A DNA stretch of 64,000 nt from UBA7332 sp051652645 (GTDB lineage: Bacteria; Bacteroidota; Bacteroidia; Bacteroidales; UBA7332), in NCBI GenBank assembly GCA_051652645.1, contig JBOFUP010000024.1:1-64000 (forward strand). The letters run 5' to 3'. The notes beneath the pieces were generated by a model that was not told the DNA's origin, made no database searches, and was given only the letters and a program-made list of their open reading frames with translations. The position numbers were made by a program, and so were the translations under genes. Below are positions 58,835-64,000 of this stretch, piece by piece. Every line of letters begins with the position of its first letter. The first letter of the stretch is position 1.

Positions 58835-59224
58835 CTATCGACCCCAAACCGAGACACGTGCCTTTACCTTATGCCCCCTAGTTGTCTTATAGTGAAAGGT
58901 GATTCTTTTGATGAATCGTTGATTGCCACGAAGGTCAATAACCCTTGTCTCACCTCCTGCAGGAATAGTCTGACGAATCTGCAACTCCTGCTTTGCTCCA
59001 TTCTCAAATTCAACAACAACACGGTCAAAACGAACCTCTCCGCCCTTAACATTGAATTTCAACTTGGAGTATGTACGTCTATTGCTTACTCGTATTTCAT
59101 CACGATCTAATTTACGATCAACTGTTCTCTCTCCTAATTTCTCCCAAGAGCCAACACGCTGTGCAAATAACCCAGATATAACAACGGTAAACGTTAACAA
59201 AGTCAGTAATAATCTACTCTTCAT
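58835..59224 (-). CDS. Secreted DUF2541-like beta-rich protein
   Basis: A 129-residue protein from the ATG at 59224. The frame continues nine codons upstream, but 59224 starts a proper signal peptide (MKSRLLLTLLTFTVV, cleaved near LFAQ). The mature part is strongly basic and beta-rich (RTVDRKLDRDEIRVSNRRTY, VRFDRVVVEFENG, RVSVWGR) and resembles DUF2541/YaaX-like secreted proteins. Function unknown. It lies between the carbonic anhydrase terminator and the tRNA-Val cluster. Confidence 0.7.
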   Translation of the reverse strand: MKSRLLLTLLTFTVVISGLFAQRVGSWEKLGERTVDRKLDRDEIRVSNRRTYSKLKFNVKGGEVRFDRVVVEFENGAKQELQIRQTIPAGGETRVIDLRGNQRFIKRITFHYKTTRGHKVKARVSVWGR

Positions 59225-59277
59225 AGTGATAAAAATAATAGTATTATTCAAATTAATGATATGATAACTACATTAAA

Positions 59278-59318
59278 ACAGAAAAGGAGATTTGTAATAT
59301 ACAAATCTCCTTTTCTGT
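59278..59318 (-). terminator. Terminator of the tRNA-Val cluster
   Basis: Perfect 19-base arms (59278-59296 and 59300-59318) around a 3-base loop, directly downstream of the last tRNA-Val on the minus strand and followed by T-rich sequence. One of the strongest stems in the window. Confidence 0.85.
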
Positions 59319-59325
59319 ACTAGAG

Positions 59326-59400
59326 TGGGCCCAATAGGATTCGAACCTATGACCCCCTGCTTGTAAGGCAGGTGCTCTGAACCAGCTGAGCTATGAGCCC
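59326..59400 (-). tRNA. tRNA-Val (anticodon TAC), copy C
   Basis: A 75-base tRNA on the minus strand with acceptor GGGCTCA/TGGGCCC, anticodon loop CTTACAA and T arm GGTTCGAATCC; discriminator A. It differs from the other two copies by C4-G69 in place of T4-A69, a compensated pair change. Confidence 0.95.
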
Positions 59401-59427
59401 TAGTATAAAATTGTCTTTCCAATTTCG

Positions 59428-59502
59428 TGGGTCCAATAGGATTCGAACCTATGACCCCCTGCTTGTAAGGCAGGTGCTCTGAACCAGCTGAGCTATGAAC
59501 CC
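59428..59502 (-). tRNA. tRNA-Val (anticodon TAC), copy B
   Basis: A 75-base tRNA with acceptor GGGTTCA/TGGACCC, identical in body to the neighbouring copies; anticodon TAC. It is separated from copy C by 27 bases and from copy A by 40 bases, so the three are likely one transcript. Confidence 0.95.
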
Positions 59503-59542
59503 GAAGTTGTTTTTGAATGCCCCTATAATAGGAGTAATTTCG

Positions 59543-59617
59543 TGGGTCCAATAGGATTCGAACCTATGACCCCCTGCTTGTAAGGCAGGTGCTCTGAACC
59601 AGCTGAGCTATGAACCC
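59543..59617 (-). tRNA. tRNA-Val (anticodon TAC), copy A
   Basis: First-transcribed of three tandem tRNA-Val genes, with acceptor GGGTTCA/TGGACCC and anticodon loop CTTACAA. It appears identical to copy B over the mature tRNA. Confidence 0.95.
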
Positions 59618-59761
59618 GAAATTTTATGCGTTGTGATCAGGATTGTTTCCCTCTCAATTGCTATGCAAAAGTAGGGTAAGTTTTTCAATTGTGCAAGTTT
59701 CAATCCTCTTTTTTTGCAACTATTTTGCCACCCAAAAGTGAGTAGACTAGTAATCAAAAGA

Positions 59762-60235
59762 TTAGACGAAAATAATATCCACCCAACTAGGAGCAAACTT
59801 TTGTAGCTGAAGTTGAAAATCTAATCTTTTGACAAGAAGACCCTCCATCGCTATCTCTTTATTCGCGCCATCTCTTGTTGTTAAGACTATATTATAGCTA
59901 CCATCACCCTTATCTTGATAGTGCTCTATATATACCCCTGAGATCTTCTCCCATCTATACAATCCCCATCTTGGAATAGCTAATCCATCCTCGGAGATAT
60001 TAATTGCTATTGATGTTTTGCTTTCGGAGCCTCTATGCCAAAGAAAGAGAGCTATAGAGACACCCATAATAACTGCCCCCTGAGAGAAGCTTCCCAAAAT
60101 CATCCTTGCCATGCCAACAAACAGTAAAAAGTAATAGAAGAAGTCCGATACACCCTTCGAGTCACTACTCTGCATTATGTTCACTCCTTGGCTGAAGGCT
60201 CCATGCCTATTGCTCTTATGCTTAAAGATACTCAT
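59762..60235 (-). CDS. Small two-helix membrane protein, unknown
   Basis: About 157 residues from the ATG at 60235. The frame extends to 60280, but 60235 gives only a 14-base overlap with acpH, and another ATG exists at 60175. It has two adjacent hydrophobic helices (about 33-65, FFYYFLLFVGMARMILGSFS) and a C-terminal beta-rich domain (NISEDGLAIPRWGLYRWEKI; IEHYQDKGDGSYNIVL) resembling the PH-like or DUF-type membrane-sensor folds of small Bacteroidota proteins. Function unknown. Co-transcribed with acpH. Confidence 0.6.
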   Translation of the reverse strand: MSIFKHKSNRHGAFSQGVNIMQSSDSKGVSDFFYYFLLFVGMARMILGSFSQGAVIMGVSIALFLWHRGSESKTSIAINISEDGLAIPRWGLYRWEKISGVYIEHYQDKGDGSYNIVLTTRDGANKEIAMEGLLVKRLDFQLQLQKFAPSWVDIIFV

Positions 60236-60821
60236 TTTTAGAAATATATTGTTGATTGACGAGCTCCTCTTTAAGCTCATTAATAAATTGGTCTAACAAA
60301 ACAAAAAGCTCTCTCTCTTGCTCACTTAGAAACATCATTGCGCTATCGACGTTTATATCCAAATTACGATATTCCACCATTATCTCAAGCGATTCTCTTA
60401 CTCCTTGTGCTCTTCTATAACTTCCGAGCCTATCGGTAGCAATGAAATGACAGATAAACCGACGAAACCTTTCTGGTAAATATCTGTAGTTTATGATCAC
60501 TGCAAAATAGAACCTATAACAGAATAGTCTAAGTGAACTGTTAGTAAAGTGCCTAAAATTCTTCGCTAATATATGATCTAGATATATATCCAAAAGAATT
60601 GATGAGTATCGCCCAAAATGCGGACGCATTCTTTCTATGAATCCCTTTATCAAAGGATGGGTGTCGGTATAGTGGTCTATAAACCTATGTGTGCGGATGC
60701 CTTGGGCAACCATGTGAGGATATTTATGCGCATATCTACCCTTGACAGCATCTGCCATAAAGTTACCTACCCTAAATTGGGTGCTTCTCTCAGATAGATA
60801 GATATGAGCTAAGTAGTTCAT
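60222..60821 (-). CDS. acpH: Acyl-carrier-protein phosphodiesterase (AcpH family)
   Basis: A 199-residue AcpH-like protein (formerly DUF479). The N-terminal MNYLAHIYLSE, the VGNFMADAVKGRY stretch, the GIRTHRFIDHYTDTHP metal-binding region and LLDIYLDHILAKNF fit this HD-like metal hydrolase family, which removes 4'-phosphopantetheine from ACP. Length is typical. It has its own promoter and overlaps the following small membrane-protein gene. Confidence 0.85.
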   Translation of the reverse strand: MNYLAHIYLSERSTQFRVGNFMADAVKGRYAHKYPHMVAQGIRTHRFIDHYTDTHPLIKGFIERMRPHFGRYSSILLDIYLDHILAKNFRHFTNSSLRLFCYRFYFAVIINYRYLPERFRRFICHFIATDRLGSYRRAQGVRESLEIMVEYRNLDINVDSAMMFLSEQERELFVLLDQFINELKEELVNQQYISKNEYL

Positions 60822-60851
60822 TGATATAGTTTGTTTATTATACTATTTAAA

Positions 60852-60885
60852 CAAAGATAATCGAATATAGGTAAGATATAACAAA
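60852..60885 (-). promoter_or_regulatory. Promoter for acpH
   Basis: The minus strand reads TTTG (60882-60885), 22 bases, TATCTTTG (60852-60859). The -7 box is exact; spacing is slightly long. It lies 31 bases before the acpH ATG. Confidence 0.5.
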
Positions 60886-61139
60886 TAGGGCATCTTTGTT
60901 GTGCTAATAAAATTCATCTTGTCGTATAGATACTTAACAATTGTCTTTAATTGAGGCTATAAACACACATGTAATAGTATACTCAAAAGCAACTTACATC
61001 CCTACTTAAACAACACTTGTTACAATCTAACAAACAACAAATTACGAAAAAACGCCGAGGGACTATCAATGTTAGCAGGTATTTTCGTGGTTACATTCTA
61101 GTTATTCAGTCGTTACCTATAGATATCTACACAAAACAG
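60886..61139. other. Gene-free spacer between acpH and the RluD-family gene
   Basis: Apart from the acpH promoter (60852-60885) and the terminator at 61140-61178, the gap from 60822 to 61199 shows no gene, repeat or RNA I can support. A 65-codon plus-strand frame from 61017 has no recognisable protein character and runs into the convergent gene. Confidence 0.5.
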
Positions 61140-61178
61140 AAAGGGCAATACGACACTTTTGGTGAAGTATTGCCCTTT
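61140..61178 (-). terminator. Terminator after the RluD-family gene
   Basis: Perfect 12-base arms aaagggcaatac (61140-61151) and gtattgcccttt (61167-61178), 21 bases after the pseudouridine synthase stop on the minus strand. Confidence 0.75.
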
Positions 61179-61199
61179 GGATATTATATGTATATACTC

Positions 61200-62114
61200 T
61201 TATTTCACACCTAGAAGGCGAGAGAATTTCTTCGGAATAGGAGTTGAGAAGTATAGGTCTTTGCCTGTGACTGGGTGAATAAAAGCAAGCTCACAAGCAT
61301 GCAGAGCCATACGTCTGATAGGATTCATCTTTGCTCCATATTTCTTATCACCAATAATTGGATGGCCAATATCAGAAAGGTGAACTCGAATCTGGTTCTT
61401 TTTACCAGTGTCAAGTTTACACTGAAGAAGAGAGAAACTATCATTCCATCTCAGGCATCTGTAGTGTGTTTGTGCATACTCACCTTCGTTTGGATCTTTG
61501 CTCGAGTGCATCTTCATACTCTTCTTATTTTCCCATAGGTAGGATTCAACGTGTCCTTCGCGCTGCTCAACCTTCCCTTCAACAACCGCAAGATAAGTTC
61601 TTTCAGTAACCATCTGCTCCCAGTTACGCTGCATCTTCTCCTGCACCTCTTGGTTCTTAGCAAACATCATCAAACCAGATGTATCACGATCAAGTCGGTG
61701 AAGTACAAATATTCTGTTGCGAGGATCTTGTGCTTTCACATAATTAGACAATGTACTATATGCTGTGTCACGCTTCTCCGTATCTGTTGCCACAGATAAA
61801 ACGCCTTCTTCTTTATCAATCACTATGATTGCTTGATCTTCATATACAATCTGTAGTCCTTTTATTACCGGTCTTCTGTTTGATGGTTCACCAATGAATA
61901 CCCAATCAGAAGGATTTAGTTGGTGGTTATACTGAGTGACAGTCTCTTTGTTTACTCTCACCTGCTTGTGGCTTAGGAGAGACTTGATAGAGTTTCGGCT
62001 CTTGCCTGGGTATATTGCCATAAGGAAAGACATCAACTCGCTAGCTTCTTTAACTTGGAAGCACTGCTCTTTTCCTACGCTCTTCTTATTACTTCTGTTC
62101 GTTTTCTTCATCAT
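61200..62114 (-). CDS. RluD-family RNA pseudouridine synthase
   Basis: About 304 residues from the ATG at 62114 (MMKKTNRSNKKSVGK). The frame extends further into the upstream gene without family sequence. It has an S4-like RNA-binding domain (about 30-80, GKSRNSIKSLLSHKQVRVNK) and the catalytic domain with FVLHRLDRDTSGLMMFAK, where the Asp in HRLDRDTSG is the nucleophile, and LDTGKKNQIRVHLSDIGHPI. It isomerises uridines in rRNA or tRNA; the exact site is not readable. It overlaps the end of the U32 gene by about 26 bases, so it is translationally coupled. Confidence 0.9.
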   Translation of the reverse strand: MMKKTNRSNKKSVGKEQCFQVKEASELMSFLMAIYPGKSRNSIKSLLSHKQVRVNKETVTQYNHQLNPSDWVFIGEPSNRRPVIKGLQIVYEDQAIIVIDKEEGVLSVATDTEKRDTAYSTLSNYVKAQDPRNRIFVLHRLDRDTSGLMMFAKNQEVQEKMQRNWEQMVTERTYLAVVEGKVEQREGHVESYLWENKKSMKMHSSKDPNEGEYAQTHYRCLRWNDSFSLLQCKLDTGKKNQIRVHLSDIGHPIIGDKKYGAKMNPIRRMALHACELAFIHPVTGKDLYFSTPIPKKFSRLLGVK

Positions 62115-63963
62115 TATATATACGCATTTCGCATTTCTTACAATCAAATTCAAGACGCAAAGATTCGTTCTTTGTTCTAAGGTATAGTGGTTCTACTAGT
62201 TTAGAAGCCTCTTTATTTACTCTCGGACAGTGTCCTATAGCGTGTTTTATGCAGTGCTTCATAAACATTAGAGGAACATCCTTGAGAGGTTCTATCTCAA
62301 AGGCTGGGTCTACGCTCTTATATCCAGTGGCAAGATAGTAGTTTCGTGCTGCTGAGTTAGAGACGTTTGCAAGATATGTAAGCTTTGGAAGCTCTTTTGT
62401 ATCTTGCTGTGAGTTTTTTTGTTCTTTGCTTTTTCGCAGGTCTCTCATCGAGACAGCTCTTGTGGCCTTTAGGGTAGTTGTCATTTTCTCTACTAGCATT
62501 CTCCTCCATTCATTCAACAAAGAACTAGGGATGAAGTATTCTTGAGAGAGGTTTAGATCAACTTGACGAGCTATGAACTGCGTGTTTCCTAGCTTGCCTA
62601 ACTGATCAATGATGTTCTTCTGCTGAGGCTTTTGTGCTGTCTGCTTCTCTCTTTCAATGACTATCTCAGCTCTATGACCTCTATTGTCAGCCATAGATAG
62701 AGCAAAGCCAAATGGGAGCTCACTGAGTTGAATATTGACCTCTATCTTTCTCTCTGCTGAGCTCTTTGTCAGACTCTTCTCAAACTCGTGGTCGTAGTTG
62801 CGATAGAGCTTTGCTCCTTTGAAAAACTCTATATGGCGGCTCTCTGGTGAGAGATATACTCTATTACCCTCAACATTGTTAGCTCTAAATCCTGTGAATG
62901 ATCCATCACTATTTACGACGCAAAGACCATCTCCATTATTTAGTGTAGTAAGCCCCGCGACAGTGAATGATCCTCTTTCGACGAACTTAACCGTTCCAAC
63001 AAACTCTCCGATAGATTTGGGGGTCTCGAAGTTATAGTGTTGGTCTTCACCATTTATATCGAAGTATTCGGTAAATCCTCTACTGAAGCTTTTAGATGGA
63101 TTTGGCTTAAAGGTGTGGGTTGACAAACCTAGTGATGCGGCTACGAACTCACTTCTGCGCTTGAATATTTGATCAAGCTTCTGACGGTAGTGTGCTACAA
63201 TATTTTTCACATAACTCATCTCTTTTAGTCGCCCTTCTATCTTGAGGGAGGTTACCCCAGCATCAAGAAGCTCTTCTAATCGTTCGGAGCGATTTAGATC
63301 TTTAAGTGAGAGGAGATGTTTGTTGCTCTTAAGTATTTTGCCATTAGAATCTACGAGATCATATGGTAGTCGACAAAACTGGGCACATGAGCCTCTATTA
63401 GCACTTCTTTGACGAAGAGCTTGACTTATGTAGCACTGTCCGCTATAGCTTACGCAAAGCGCACCATGAACGAACACTTCTATTCTTGAGTCTGTAGCCT
63501 TACATATATCTTTTATCTGCTCTAGGGTGAGCTCTCTTGCAGGAACAATCTGTGAAAAACCAGCCCTTGAGAGCTCTTGAGCCTTCTCAGGAGTACGGGT
63601 GTCACACTGTGTGCTGGCATGAAGTTCGATGGGTGGAAGATCAAGAGAGAGAACTCCCATGTCTTGGATGATGAGTGCATCAACACCGATTTTATATAGA
63701 TCCCAAGCTAGCTCTTGGGCCTCTGGGAGTTGATCATCAGTGAGTATGGTGTTCATTGCAACATATACTCTGGCGTGGTAGCTGTGGGCAAAGTTAACTA
63801 ATGTCTCAATCTCCTCAAGGGAGTTGCCAGCAGCAGCTCTTGCCCCAAATTTGGGAGCCCCTATATATACGGCATCTGCACCGTGAAGGATGGCTTCAAT
63901 ACCAATATCAGCACTCTTCGCAGGTGCTAATAGTTCGATTTCTTTTACTTTTTGTCTACTCAT
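62089..63963 (-). CDS. U32-family protein (RlhA/TrhP-like RNA hydroxylation enzyme)
   Basis: A 624-residue protein annotated as peptidase U32. The conserved core (about 1-330) begins IELLAPAKSADIGIEAILHG and contains VHGALCVSYSGQCYISQALR and RGSCAQFCRLPYDL. A C-terminal extension (about 380-620, with DUF3656-like region) ends with a Cys-rich segment, HCIKHAIGHCP and FDCKKCEM, suggesting an iron-sulfur site. Members RlhA and TrhP hydroxylate 23S rRNA C2501 or tRNA U34 using prephenate; the length fits RlhA better. A protease role is unlikely. Coupled to the pseudouridine synthase gene, another RNA modifier. Confidence 0.88.
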   Translation of the reverse strand: MSRQKVKEIELLAPAKSADIGIEAILHGADAVYIGAPKFGARAAAGNSLEEIETLVNFAHSYHARVYVAMNTILTDDQLPEAQELAWDLYKIGVDALIIQDMGVLSLDLPPIELHASTQCDTRTPEKAQELSRAGFSQIVPARELTLEQIKDICKATDSRIEVFVHGALCVSYSGQCYISQALRQRSANRGSCAQFCRLPYDLVDSNGKILKSNKHLLSLKDLNRSERLEELLDAGVTSLKIEGRLKEMSYVKNIVAHYRQKLDQIFKRRSEFVAASLGLSTHTFKPNPSKSFSRGFTEYFDINGEDQHYNFETPKSIGEFVGTVKFVERGSFTVAGLTTLNNGDGLCVVNSDGSFTGFRANNVEGNRVYLSPESRHIEFFKGAKLYRNYDHEFEKSLTKSSAERKIEVNIQLSELPFGFALSMADNRGHRAEIVIEREKQTAQKPQQKNIIDQLGKLGNTQFIARQVDLNLSQEYFIPSSLLNEWRRMLVEKMTTTLKATRAVSMRDLRKSKEQKNSQQDTKELPKLTYLANVSNSAARNYYLATGYKSVDPAFEIEPLKDVPLMFMKHCIKHAIGHCPRVNKEASKLVEPLYLRTKNESLRLEFDCKKCEMRIYNDEENEQK

Positions 63964-64000
63964 TTGATAGTTTTTGCTTCTCTTTTCAGGAGTAGCTACT

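Noticed and set aside
59273..59551. 92-codon minus-strand ORF with repeated HSSAGSEHLPYKQGVIGSNP
   Set aside because: It is a read through two tRNA-Val genes; the repeated peptide comes from the tRNA sequence.
61017..61214. 65-codon plus-strand ORF between acpH and the RluD-family gene
   Set aside because: No family resemblance, and it runs across the terminator hairpin into the convergent gene.

Overview
The window is an AT-rich chromosomal segment of a member of the Bacteroidota, most likely order Bacteroidales. The evidence is the carboxypeptidase-regulatory-domain TonB receptors, an Exb operon with two ExbD proteins, the long-form IspG, DUF5117-type zinc metalloproteases, an S46 dipeptidyl peptidase, and repeated -7 promoter boxes of the Bacteroidota form TAnnTTTG. 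The many proteases and peptide or amino-acid genes, with no SusC/SusD pair or glycoside hydrolase in view, suggest an asaccharolytic, protein-fermenting, Porphyromonas-like lifestyle. That is an inference from one window only.

Layout: 1-8600 holds a truncated HU gene, a lipoprotein gene, an MsbA-like exporter and a tight minus-strand operon coaX - outer-membrane protein - TPR protein - lptC - CNNM/CorC protein (cofactor and envelope biogenesis). 8786-11716 is an exbB - membrane protein - exbD - exbD - lrp cluster, followed by tRNA-Ser(GGA), tatD, a polyprenyl synthase, tonB and dsbD. On the plus strand come ispG and a MATE exporter, ending at a strong two-way hairpin.

20772-35405 is the most coherent accessory block, all on the minus strand. 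In transcription order it encodes a TonB-dependent receptor, a DUF4876-like lipoprotein, a beta-barrel protein, a HExxHxxGxxH metalloprotease, an S46 dipeptidyl peptidase with an Asp/Glu-type specificity arginine but a changed active-site motif, and a covalent-FMN domain protein. Two tandem NSS amino-acid symporters and an HhH protein follow. Together these could form an outer-membrane-to-cytoplasm route for protein breakdown and amino-acid uptake. A divergent plus-strand group follows (S41 protease lipoprotein, YraN, DUF3316-like protein).

37961-41087 looks like a mobile-element remnant: an isolated VapE/DUF3874-type helicase gene, then about 0.9 kb without genes that carries an iteron-like repeat cluster with a 26-bp perfect palindrome, ending at the 3' end of the initiator tRNA-fMet gene.

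41191-52983 has two membrane proteins, purD, a THUMP-type rRNA methyltransferase whose C-terminal tail is 21 tandem 27-bp repeats, a parA-parB-DUF5683-mltD operon, and a TonB receptor with a CxxC plug motif next to a small His-rich secreted protein (a likely metal system). 53135-64000 contains a candidate small RNA with its own promoter and terminators, a flippase-like membrane protein with pepD, a SulP transporter with beta-carbonic anhydrase, three tandem tRNA-Val(TAC) genes, acpH, an rluD-family gene and a U32-family gene.
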